Source: Arma custos (lineage: Eukaryota; Arthropoda; Insecta; Hemiptera; Pentatomidae). From it: 64,000 nucleotides of DNA. Positions within the stretch are counted from its first letter, which is position 1; every line of letters starts with the position of its first letter. The stretch is taken from the NCBI GenBank assembly GCA_037127475.1, contig CM073759.1, forward strand, positions 97,853,593 to 97,917,592. Reading direction: 5' to 3'. A program made the translations under genes and the position numbers. Shown in pieces: positions 54,441-64,000 of this stretch. Below the pieces are notes generated by a model. It was not told the DNA's origin, made no database searches, and saw only the letters and a list, made by a program, of their open reading frames with translations.

Positions 54441-56549
54441 AAAGTAATACATTCTTTAGCCACTGCTTAAAAAGAAAATAGGTTAAACCGTTAAAATTCA
54501 TTGACCCGTTTAGAAGATAAAAGATAAAATTGTGTATTAACCCTCGCAAACAGTTTTCTTTTTAGTGTAACCATAATATTCAGAAAATCCTTCTATGAAA
54601 TGAAGAGAAATAATTAAACATTCTAAATTCGATTTTCCTTTATCTCTAGCCGCTTTATTTATTTAATTTTTGATGAAACATTCAAATTACGAATAATAAG
54701 ATAACAGATAATTAACTTTGTTTGTTAATACATATAAAAAATTAGAATATTATTCATTCTTCCTTAGTAACTAATTAAATAGTTTGTTACGTGGTACATG
54801 TAAAGTTACCCTTGCGCGCAATCAGTACCTGATGTAACAACAGATTTATAACTGCAAGTAAAAGTTATATTATATTTGCACAAAGATAGTCAAAGACATC
54901 CATACTGAAATAACTGCGATTCTTACGATAAGGTTAATATTTAAACTGATTACAGTATGGGCAAATATAGGAAATGTTGGATAAGAGATTGATTCAACAG
55001 GATAAAAGTGTATCATTTGTTATTTAGCACTGTGAAAGGATAAATCCACTCAAATCAAGCATTTGATTATAACTTAAATACGTTTTTATTTTTTTTTAAA
55101 GACTGAAAGCCCTGTTTTACCTGCTACATTTTTTTCTCACAATTATTAGCAAGCAGCCGAAATAAATGTGTTTTTTTACTTTTTTCCGATTACATTTTAT
55201 TGAACTTTACTTATTTATACAAAAAAATTCAACACATCATGAAAATTATTTTTGAGCGGTTATTTTTTCTAGGTAGGTATATGAAGTAAGATAAAAAAAA
55301 TAATTTATTACGAAGCAATCGAATAGCAAATAAATAGATAATAAAAATATATATAAATATAGTACAATAAAAAAATAAATCTATCAAAGTCAAAAATAAA
55401 AATTAGTACATAAATTTATTTGTGAAAAGTAAACTCTATTGTAAAATTCTTTAATAACAAAAAATTAAACTTATACAAAAACATTGATGATTCACCACAA
55501 ACTTCATGGCAAGTTAAACACTTTCCACATTATGTCCAAATTACAATTCCACAGTTGCATAGTTGAGAAATTAGAGAACTGGTCAAAAAACCGATATTTA
55601 AACGTGAAATTATACTTATTTACCTTTGTAAATATATAAAATAGCAATCAATGAAATGATGTTATAGAGATAATAAACTATTTTATCTTTTTTTAAATAT
55701 CAAGGTAGGACAAGCAAGAGGCGTTAGGATTATAAAACAAATTATCACTGAATTACAAAACACTTACATATTGTTTTCTTTGACGTATTTCTATTATTAT
55801 AAAAGTGCTTTTAGGCTATGAATTCAGTTTTACCATTTATCTGATTACATTATAACTAAAATAAACTAAAGTAGTTCCATTTTCACTAACATAATTATGT
55901 TGATTTATAAAATATAAAATAGTAAAATTTGTAACAAGGGTATCTTAATTATCTTGGTGAAATTGAATTAAACAAAGATAGATTTGTAATAAAACAAGAC
56001 GTTAATCCAACAAATTTTACTGAATGAGACATAGTAGCGAAATGCAAACTAAGACTGCAGACGACAAGCAAAGGTAGGTAAAACGACACGTGCTTAAGAT
56101 ATGAAGAGATGACCAAACAGTTGTTAATCAACAGCTGACTCATTTCCAGCTAAAACCTCTGAATAATCATCAGCAGATAAACTTAATCATTGCGTTAATA
56201 AAAAACACAAAAAAATCTCCAATGATTTCAACTCAACGATAATGTATAAATCAGGGGCAAGAAAATAGTAATGATGTATACTGAGTCCAAGGAATTCATT
56301 AATAACATTCAAGGATGGTAGGAATGTATAATTTTTTTTCATGACATCACGTTACCTTCCTTAAATATGGTGGATCGTAAAGCTTCAGGATCTTGAAGGT
56401 CTTCCGTGTACTTTAGTGGTGATGTTAACAATAAAAGCTTCCCCAATGACTTCATCATCATGCACTCTATTACTTTGGTTCTTAGTTTAACATTTCCTAA
56501 TATTCACTTAAAATAGAAGAATCACTACATCCAGATCCCATGAAGACAT
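54441..56549. other. Very AT-rich intergenic, nothing recognised
   Basis: No conserved ORF or structured repeat found over 2.1 kb. Confidence 0.35.
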
Positions 56550-56840
56550 AGGTTGGTTGTTTTGAGGTAATGTTAAGAGGTAAAACCGATCAGTTTGAAT
56601 ATTTAAATAATTGATAGAATTTTGTGTTCAAATTCATTGCAATATTTCTATTATTATTAAAAAAACCTATCCCCAATCTAATTAATATCTCCAATAGGTT
56701 GGTTGTTTTGAGGTAATGTTAAGAGTAAAACCGATCAGTTTGAATATTTAAATAATTGATAGAATTTTGTGTTCAAATTCATTGCAATATTTCTATTATT
56801 ATTAAAAAAACCTATTCCCAATCTAATTAATATCTCCAAT
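56550..56840. repeat. 146-bp tandem duplication
   Basis: Units 56550-56695 and 56696-56840 begin aggttggttgttttgaggta and end tctccaat. They differ by one deleted G and one C/T substitution, so the duplication is recent. Confidence 0.93.
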
Positions 56841-56915
56841 AGTTGATATTTTGCTTAGGATTCTCCGTTATTCGTTAGTTTTCTATATTATCTTAAGAAA
56901 TATCAATGAATTATT

Positions 56916-57049
56916 ATATTGAGGAATATTAATGAGATATTAGTAATAATGAAGCTGTCTTGTACTTTTGGTAACTTTAAAGCCCGATTATTAGCCTTAG
57001 CCTCTTCTGATCAAACAAAAAAAGTAAATTAGATATTTTAAGTGAGGTA
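56916..57049 (+). repeat. Unclassified repeat, empty-site copy
   Basis: Paralogue of 47061-47191 without the pogo-like insertion; sequence runs through gaggtattctac. Confidence 0.65.
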
Positions 57050-57988
57050 TTCTACAACATAATGGAAAAATGGTAATAAAACAATGATGCATTGACAAAC
57101 TTTGAATAAGGGATGATTCTAGGAGAATAAAAACAATGGATATCTAATTCTTCACACACTAACACAATTTTAATTTATGAAAAACTAAATGATCATCAAT
57201 AAGGAGGGATTACACCTTTATGATATACAGAGTTATTTGCTGACAGCTTGCTGTAGTAATTGAAATAAGATTTTCTGTCTCATCTTGACGTGGAGATGCC
57301 AAAAAACTGTTTTTTAAGACTGAATTATTATAATATGTAATTCTAGGGTCTTAAGTCATAAACATAACGGTGTGATTGAACCACGCCTGGCAAAGCCTGT
57401 TGACGACAGCGTATACAGATACCAGAAGATCTGAAGATATGTAGTATATTTCTGTTATCGTAAAGAAAATTGGCATATTTCTGTGAAATGTGTAGTTTTA
57501 ATGATTCAGATTTTGTTTTTAGAGAATTTAATTACCTTTCACACTTGTACCTTCCAGAGATTTTGCAGTTCTCGAATGATACGAAAAAAAAGTTTTATTC
57601 AGTATTTTTAAAAAATTCAATATAGTGCAGATAAACGCTATAAAGGAGAATTTCCCGATGTAAATGTAAATATTTCAGCTTAGAACTCCGAGATTTCAAA
57701 AATTGACAAGTTTACATTATTCGCTGCTTTAGCGCTATTTAAGAAATTTTGAACCCCACGATACTTTGCTGTCTTATTTCTCTTTGCTGTAGTCTGGATC
57801 TGATAAAACTTCTTTGGGAGCGAAAAATTACTTGACTGAAGTATTGATAAACGCAAACAACTCTACTTCGGAAATTTTGAAGTTAACCGCTTTTGATCCT
57901 GAACGCCTCCTGTATCCGTGTTTGTGCTCCTAAAATTCTCCCTGTTTCAATGTTTTTCAATACACCATTGTCATCTCGTTTTCGAATA
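57050..57988. other. AT-rich intergenic, nothing recognised
   Basis: No gene or repeat identified. Confidence 0.35.
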
Positions 57989-58198
57989 CAGTGGATTATC
58001 CGAACTAATATTGCCAGGGGTTCGGATAATCCAAAATTCGGATAATGGAAATTCACTAAAAAAAAAAATATATATATTTATATAAATATAAACATGCGGA
58101 AAGAAAGCAATTAATAAAAGTTAATAAAAAGCATGATTATTTATTTACGTAAAATATATGTACATAGTGAAAAATGAGCGAATAAAAAAATAAAAAAT
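57989..58198 (-). mobile_element. Pogo-like MITE, right portion in inverse orientation
   Basis: Starts CAGTGGATTATCCGAACTAA after TA (57987-57988), followed by ggttcggataatcc and attcggataatgg, the internal units of Tigger TIRs. At 58155-58191 the segment tgtacatagtgaaaaat.. is the complement of 47481-47508 in the other half, so the two loci hold opposite ends of one MITE family of about 0.5 kb. Confidence 0.62.
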
Positions 58199-58515
58199 GA
58201 GCGGAGTGTCTCAGTGGTAGAGCACTGAGTTGCCATGACGGAAACCCTGGTTCAAATCCCGCTGCAGGCCATGATTTTTATTTAGTCTGTTTGCAGCGGG
58301 GGATGGATCATATGGGATCTAGAACCACCCTCGGACCCACCCAGCCTCTATAAAATATTATAAAAATAGGGTACCCAAAATAAGGGGAAAAAATCTGGCG
58401 GTTGAGCGTGACCTAGGACAAGCCACCTCCTTGCAGAACCGTTGTCTATGAAACAGTAGTCTCTACCATGTACTGAACCCCCAACCCTTCATGCGTTGTA
58501 GTGGTACAGGTTTTT
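58199..58515 (+). mobile_element. tRNA-derived SINE (family S1), complete head
   Basis: tRNA-like head with A box tgtctcagtggtagagc (58207-58223) and perfect B box ggttcaaatcc (58249-58259), then about 250 bp of body ending acccttcatgcgttgtagtg, followed by a T-rich tail. The cloverleaf does not close (acceptor strands do not pair and the anticodon arm is wrong), so it is a SINE head and not a tRNA gene. A 25-bp perfect direct repeat (58124-58148 and 58532-58556) flanks the region. Confidence 0.82.
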
Positions 58516-58601
58516 ATTTTTTTTTTTTTTTATAAAAAGCATGATTATTTATTTACATAAATATAGAATATAATATATAATATAAAATATAAATATAGAA
58601 A

Positions 58602-60561
58602 TATTTCCTTCCTTTCTGTTTAGAAGTGTATTGTGTATGTTGTGCATGTTGTATTTCTGTGCTTTATTTTTTCATCATGCCAAGAAATTGTGTAAATCAT
58701 GCAGATAATTTCTGCTATATTTGTGGTGAGCTGACCTTCAAGTCTCAGAGGCGAAATTTGACCCCACTTGTAAAGAAGTGTTATAAACTTTACTTTGGCT
58801 GTCAAGTTGGTGATTTTGATAAGAGCTGGGCCCCAAATACCTGCTGTGTTTCGTGTGTTAGACTGCTGACTGGGTGGAAAAATGGTACACATCATATGCC
58901 ATTTGCAATTCCCATGATTTGGAGGGAACCGAAGGATCATTTAACTGACTGTTATTTTTGTTTGACAAATATTAAAGGAATCACATCTAAAACAAAATAT
59001 ACAGTTAAGTATCCGAATTTGCAATCTGCAATGAGACCTGTCTTACACAGTGAAGAGTTCCCCGTACCAGTATATACAGATACAACCTTAAGTGATAATT
59101 CTGGTTCTAACCTGACTGAAACTTCAAATGATTCAGATGAAAATAAAAATGATCTTACATATGAAGCCAGTAGCTGTTCATCAGAACCATACTTTCCCAA
59201 TCAGCATGACCTTAGTGACTTGATTCGCGATTTAAATCTGTCTAAACAGCAAGCGGAAGTTTTAGCTTCCATACTCAAAGGGTGGTATCTACTCCAAAAA
59301 GATGTAAGAATTAGTAGATATCGTAGCCCCCATAGTGTTTTCAAAGTATACTTCTCTGAAGAAAATGGTATTGTGTTTTGTAATAATATTTGTTCAGTTA
59401 TGGAAACTCTTGGGTTTCAACACCGGCCAGATGAGTGGCGATTGTCATAGAATCCTCTAAAGTAAGTTTGAAGGCTGTGCTGCTACATATTGGCAATAAA
59501 CTTCCATCAATACCGGTAGCGCATGCCGCTGATATGATAGAGACATATGAAAATATGAAACTAGTTTTAGAGAAAATACAATATGGAAAATATGAATGGA
59601 ATATCTATGGCGATTTAAAGGTCATTGCTTTATTGCATGGTTTGCAGCTTGGTTCACCAAATTTTGCTGTTTTTTGTGCGAGTGGGACAGCAGAGATAAG
59701 AAGTCTCACTACGTTAGAAAGTCATGGCCAAAACGTGAATCTCTTATCGCTGGCCATAAAAATGTGGCATGTGTCCCTTTAGTGAAGCCTGAAAAAATAT
59801 TTTTACCTCCATTGCATATTAAGTTAGGAGTTATGAAAAATTTCGTCAAAGCTATGGATAAACTTTCTGATGGATTCTTGTACTTGAAATCGAAATTCCC
59901 CAAAGTCAGTGATGCTAAATTGAAAGAAGGAGTTTTTATAGGACCACAAATCCGATCATTAATGGCTGATGAACATTTCGAGGGACTGTTAAATCCACTG
60001 GAGAAAGCAGTCTGGCAGTCTTTCAAAAGTTTGTGTTGCAATTTTCTTGGAAACCATAAAGCAGAAAACTATCGTGACATAGTGGCTGATCTTCTGCATT
60101 TTTATAAATATATGGGATGCAACATGTCTTTAAAAATTCACTTCATGGACTCTCACTTGGACTTCTTCCCCGAAAACCTTGGAGCTGTCAGCGATGAACA
60201 CGGTGAGCGTTTTCATCAGCAAATTTCTACAATAGAGAAGAGGTACCAAGGCAAGTGGAGTTCCAATATGCTAGCTGACTACTGTTGGACTAAAATGAGA
60301 GACGTTCCAGATGCAAAATATACCCGAAAATCACTATCTACCACTTTCTAGATAAGTCAGAATCGGTAGTTATAATTTTGAGGTAGATAGCTAGTTACGG
60401 ATTTTTTGGAATATTATAAAAAAATCAAATGAATATCACACAAAACTCCTGCCCGATGGGGAAAACTGTAATTATATTTGAATTCAGCACGAAAAATACT
60501 TTTAGAATCTGTTATTTTAATTCTTGTGAAAGAAAAAAAGTTAAATTTTGTCGACCAGTGT
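58602..60561 (+). mobile_element. Long-TIR DNA transposon (family T), body and 3' end
   Basis: Runs from the T leader (gaaatatttccttcctttct, shared with the complement of 47680-47695) through the whole coding region to a 3' terminal repeat ending ...CGACCAGTGT at 60561, the complement of ACACTGGTCG. The 3' TIR (about 60447-60561) matches the 5' TIR at 48042-47930 imperfectly over about 110 bp. The 5' TIR is missing here. CACTG-type ends are found in CMC-group transposons, but no further evidence ties it to that group. Confidence 0.75.
58677..60351 (+). pseudogene. Cysteine-rich T protein (probable transposase), two frameshifts
   Basis: ATG at 58677 chosen because the cysteine-rich N-terminus starts there and the other copy shares it. 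About 555 codons across three frames: shifts near 59447 (after DEWRL) and near 59655. N-terminal C-x2-C modules at residues 13-16, 57-60 and 92-95 look zinc-binding. Residues about 140-190 are acidic (EDENKN type). Middle: SKVSLKAVLLHIGNKLPSIP, IYGDLKVIALLHGLQLG, then KFCCFLCEWDSR. C-terminal: IFLPPLHIKLGVMKNFVKAM, GVFIGPQIR, FLGNHKAENY, LDFFPENLGAVSDEHGERFH and YQGKWSSNMLADYCW. From memory this protein recurs in many arthropod genomes as an uncharacterised ORF. The D in GDLK, and D/E in SDEHGE, are candidates for an RNase H-like triad (inference). Confidence 0.78.
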
Positions 60562-60570
60562 AATATGATT

Positions 60571-60672
60571 GTTAATAATTTAATTCTTTCTTTTTATCAT
60601 TTTGCTAATAAATATTAGTATCTTTAATTTAGGTGTAGTTTAATTCATGTTTACACCCAGTAGCCCATAACA
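60571..60672 (+). mobile_element. LTR 3'-end fragment (LTR copy 3)
   Basis: gttaataatttaatt ... ctaataaatattagtatctt ... acacccagtagcccataaca is the last 100 bp of the LTR seen at 6141 and 15957. It begins 10 bp after the T transposon end, and its 5' portion is missing. Confidence 0.82.
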
Positions 60673-60783
60673 ATATAGTTATAATTTTTTCTAGTTCAAA
60701 TGTATCGTTTACAGGGTTTTCACGGACCAAATTATTCCATTTTATGCCCACTTAAAATTACTTTTCTTGCTTTAGGGATCTAA
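60673..60783 (+). repeat. Dispersed repeat, inverted partner of 52331-52440
   Basis: See that entry. It starts immediately after the final CA of the LTR fragment. No tRNA primer-binding site follows, so it is not an element leader. Confidence 0.75.
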
Positions 60784-63529
60784 GTTCTGGGACTGTATAA
60801 CTTCGATAGAATTGTATATAAGTCGCTCCAATAATCTTCCAAACTACAAATCACTTATGTTTGAACACCTTACATTTATTCGATTCCCGGAAAAATCATG
60901 ATCTAAATTTCTAAATAGATGGCAAACATATGTATTTTATTTGTTTTTTTATCTCGCCATCCCCACTACCAGGTCCATCTTTTTCAAATCAGTTTTTAAT
61001 GGATGTTTCTTTCTTATAAAATCTGACTGCGATTAGCCACTGGCCCTCCAGGTTGGGGGAAACCTAGTACCCGGGGGTATAGCCCGATCACCCTTTCTCT
61101 TGAGGGGACGTAAATACTCAGGAGACCAGTTGAAAGAGTTGAGACTGGTTGCCTCTATCGCTGAGGTAATGACCCGCATGGAAGAGAATCTATTCAAGGC
61201 ACCAAGGTCCTCGACGCTAGAAAAGGCATAAGAGGAAGTAAAATAAGTAGAAGTAAAAGGACTAGTCCCAGGATGAACGAAGACTTTAATATAATTATAA
61301 TTTTTATTATATTCCTCCACCAGCCTTTAGTTCTCTTGTTTGGCCCCAAGAAACCCTTGTTCCAATTAGGTAGCTTTGCAGTTCCTTGGTTCTAGATGAA
61401 CAAAGTTTCCTGGGTCCTTTTCCTAGTAAGCTGCGATGGATTTAGATATGATCAATACCTCTTATGATTGCCTCTTTCTTAGAATAGTCATTCTTCCTCA
61501 GTCACTAACATCTTCCACTGCTTTCTACTTTTTGACGGCAATATCTGTTTTGTATCTTTCCTTTTCCAATTTCATAGAACCAATAAGCCTCTATACATCA
61601 TTTATCTTCTTCCCTACTTTTCTGTATTCCGTCTCCAAATAAAAGTCTTATCCCATTGATTTTCATATTTCAACTTCTAACAGGAAACCTTAGTCTTAAG
61701 ATCTACCTCTTCTGAAACACTATCCCCACATATTTTCCACGGGTATAATAATGAGGCTAAAAATTATACAATCAAGCTATTTACCAAATAAATAGTCAAT
61801 TCACGAGCTATGCACGCCTTAAAAGTTAAATAACTATATTTCTACATCAATATTGGTTTAATTTCTCAATGAATTATAAGGAAAAAACCGGAAAGATTCT
61901 GGCCCAACGACTGATTTTATGGCGCATAAGGCTTATAATGAGAACCTAATTGCTTTTTTCATAAATATTCATTGGGAAACACTCCATCTTTCTCAATGAA
62001 TATTGACTCTATCCTCCAAGTTTCTTATTTTCAACTTTTATATTCAAGTCGTATTTTAAAAAAAAAAGATCATTGCATTACCAGGGAGGGCTGGGGATGC
62101 ATTTTCTTTGGTTTTGCAACCTCAGGACATGATTACAGAAGATATTGAGATATTTGCTTTATAATTTTTTCCACTGTATCTGGGAGTCCTCTTCGGCTCT
62201 GTTTGGATTAAATGAGAGGATATTTAATATATAGTGTTGTTTTCTGAACAGATCAACGCTACAAGAGTAGATAGTTAATTTCAGTCAAAATTATTGTAAT
62301 GTTTTCTAAAATTTAGCAGATGTTAAAGTTTTGAGGCACATATACCAAGTTGGTGTCTATAATCTTATTTGCCGTAATTAATGTTTTTTTAACTTTAAAT
62401 ATTCTCCATATTTTGTGTAATTGTATAATTCCTTCAAATACAGAACCTGTTTTATTTTTAAGCCACTTTAATTGTATATAAAATAAAACAAGATTCGGGC
62501 TATTTATTTGTTAATTGTTTTAGCACTATTGAATTTTTACTGCGTGTAATATACAAATGTTCCTGCTAGTAATAGTCTGTTGCAATGGATTGAAGTTAGG
62601 ATGAGAGTGATTGAGGTACTTTTGGATCCTTTTTACAGCCCATTTTAGCCTTTTTTATCTTATTAGCGAATTTCGGAACTTCTTATTTTCACAGCTTACA
62701 CCATTATGGGATTTATGGTCACTTTCAGAACGACTCCAAAATGAGTCATACTTATGTAACATGATATATATACACTGTGCGAATGTTTATTTTGTGAATG
62801 TTTAATATCGTAAACAGCTTTGTTAGTGTTCATATAAATATTTTTATTGATTTTCTAGAGATACTCTCCTTAAGAATGTGTCATGCATGGTCTTCTTAAA
62901 ATTCATTTTAGTTGAGAGAAACAATACTGTATTTTTTCATTGTTTTATCAGATTGTTTATCACTTTTATAAACCGATAATTAATCTGATTACTAGAACAA
63001 ACTTGTAAAAATATCAACAAAAAGTTGAAAACGTTTATGTAACAGATTTCCATTTTATGAGATTGGATACAGAGTTTTGACAGTTTGAAGGCTGTCATGT
63101 TACATAAAGCGTGCAGCACTTCCACGAAGTACTCTACTATATGCCCTTTCAAATGCTTTTATGCCCCCTAACTTCGTAAGTGCATTGGTTGATTTAGATG
63201 ACTTGGTTGTGCATGAAATTGAAATTATCACCTTCGCAGGATTAAGCATAATTGTATGCTTCATAATGGGTTAATCCTTTTTTTTCGTTTCGGCTACAAT
63301 TATTTTTTGGCTAAAATAATTGAAAATTTAAATAAAATTATAAGAATCGAAAGAAACATTTAATGTTTTCGTTTCAATTTAATGAAATGTGTATAGCAGA
63401 ACAATACTTTTTTTAATGATTTATTCATTGAAATTTTCAACTGTAATTGAAATTTATAACAATACAACAAGTTATACAATACGATATATAATGGTGTGAA
63501 TAAAGACAAGCAGAGGAACTATCCAGCGG
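60784..63529. other. Intergenic; one unidentified 63-codon block
   Basis: At 61040-61231 a plus frame LALQVGGNLVPGGIARSPFL continues RKYSGDQLKELRLVASIAEV to a TAA, in a GC-richer patch. It could be the start of a mobile-element ORF1 but I do not recognise it. The 61436-61642 ORF is T-rich without motif. A 16-bp imperfect inverted repeat sits at about 61971-62004. The rest is AT-rich with nothing seen. Confidence 0.35.
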
Positions 63530-63720
63530 TTGTACTCAAATAACAAGTTCAACTTAGAAGGTCAATAGCCCACCTTCTATTCAGAGGCTTCGCAGGATTA
63601 TCACGAATTGAGGAGGTTGCTTAGTTTGAAACTAATGGGTTTGAATAGGAATAAAGTTTGTCATGAAAATATTGGGGCCAAATCTGTAAAAAAATGGGAC
63701 ATTATGGATTACTTTGTACA
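63530..63720 (-). pseudogene. Jockey-like LINE RT C-terminal tail (family J copy 4)
   Basis: Minus frames give TKVIHNVPFFTDLAP, HSYSNPLVSN-like remnants and RDNPAKPLNRRWAIDLLS, parallel to IPDNPPRRLKIRWPRDVLL at 10060-10100. Directly comparable to 1278-1480. Confidence 0.62.
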
Positions 63721-64000
63721 GAACAAAACTAAAATTCTCTTTCACATTGGCATGAATAGGGAATGCTTACGGAGGAGGATGGGGTGAGAACAATGTGTGA
63801 AACAGATTGATCGCTTAGCTTAAGGAAATCGAACCTCAAAGACCCTTTTACTGGAGTTCTATTCTCCCAAGCATTCGTCTTCTAAATGTAGCCTCTAACC
63901 ACAACTGTCGTTAGCGAAACAACGGTTTATCCTCAAGTTCCTGATACATTCTTTTACTGGTCGTTTTGCTTTTGTGGTGATTGTGAGAAGACCAAGATCT
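63721..64000. other. Intergenic to window end, nothing recognised
   Basis: No ORF or repeat identified in the final 280 bp. Confidence 0.35.

Noticed and set aside
58199..58270. Functional tRNA gene
   Set aside because: A and B boxes are present, but acceptor and anticodon arms do not pair and a shared 250-bp SINE body follows.
61968..62010. Small inverted repeat as a MITE or terminator
   Set aside because: Only 16-bp arms with a mismatch, no target duplication and no neighbouring gene.
1..64000. CRISPR array, operon, rRNA or bacterial origin
   Set aside because: No regularly spaced repeats, ribosome-binding-site-led ORF series or rRNA segments; composition and element types are those of an animal nuclear genome.

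Overview
This looks like AT-rich, repeat-laden intergenic DNA from a eukaryotic nuclear genome, most probably an arthropod and likely an insect. Evidence: long A/T and (AT)n tracts, no operons or bacterial signals, and a dense mix of decayed metazoan-type mobile elements: LINEs with endonuclease, RT and RNase H pieces, Gypsy LTR remnants, a Penelope-like element, tRNA-derived SINEs, pogo/mariner-like MITEs and a long-TIR DNA transposon. I found no convincing host gene. Almost every coding signal is a broken mobile-element ORF.

Layout. 0-11 kb: LINE tails (1-175, 1278-1739, 5420-5772, 5818-6112), a SINE body (about 2510-2700), a complete solo LTR (6141-6835, TSD ATAT), then a LINE (7314-9773) nested inside an older Jockey-like LINE with a perfect 13-bp target duplication, then two RTE-type SINE tails (10222-11000). 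11-17 kb: a rotted full-span Jockey-like LINE (11385-14610), a mariner-like MITE (15090-15466), another Jockey-like tail and a second solo LTR (15957-16628, TSD TTAT). 17-30 kb: a Penelope-like endonuclease remnant (19730-19886), several hammerhead-like motifs, a LINE endonuclease piece (20120-20450), a TA-flanked MITE (22270-22543), a foldback tRNA-like insertion with an 11-bp TSD (25073-25267) and decayed LINE RTs. 30-36 kb: a minus-strand LINE (29890-33090) interrupted by a 0.65-kb insert, and a LINE RNase H piece (34110-34590). 36-43 kb: a 764-bp MITE with about 265-bp arms and a perfect 21-bp inner hairpin, three palindromic or tandem hammerhead-like Penelope termini, and a LINE RT piece (40420-41075). 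46-54 kb: a SINE, half of a pogo-like MITE, the 5' end of the long-TIR transposon, a LINE RNase H tail, a Gypsy gag-pol remnant (48488-50722) with a -1 frameshift signal, and an I-type RNase H ORF (53175-53815). 56-64 kb: a 146-bp tandem duplication, the other pogo half, an intact-head SINE, the main body of the long-TIR transposon (58602-60561), an LTR 3' fragment and a last Jockey-like tail.

The genes do not form a pathway; they record layered transposition. The most interesting items are: (1) a DNA transposon with about 110-bp terminal repeats ending ACACTGGTCG and a cysteine-rich protein I cannot place in a superfamily; (2) at least nine copies of a compact hammerhead-like motif tied to Penelope-like termini, several as inverted pairs; (3) a T-TTA-AAC slippery site abutting the gag stop of a Gypsy element whose protease and RT each have Asn where a catalytic Asp belongs. 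Family names rest on motif recognition, not on searches.
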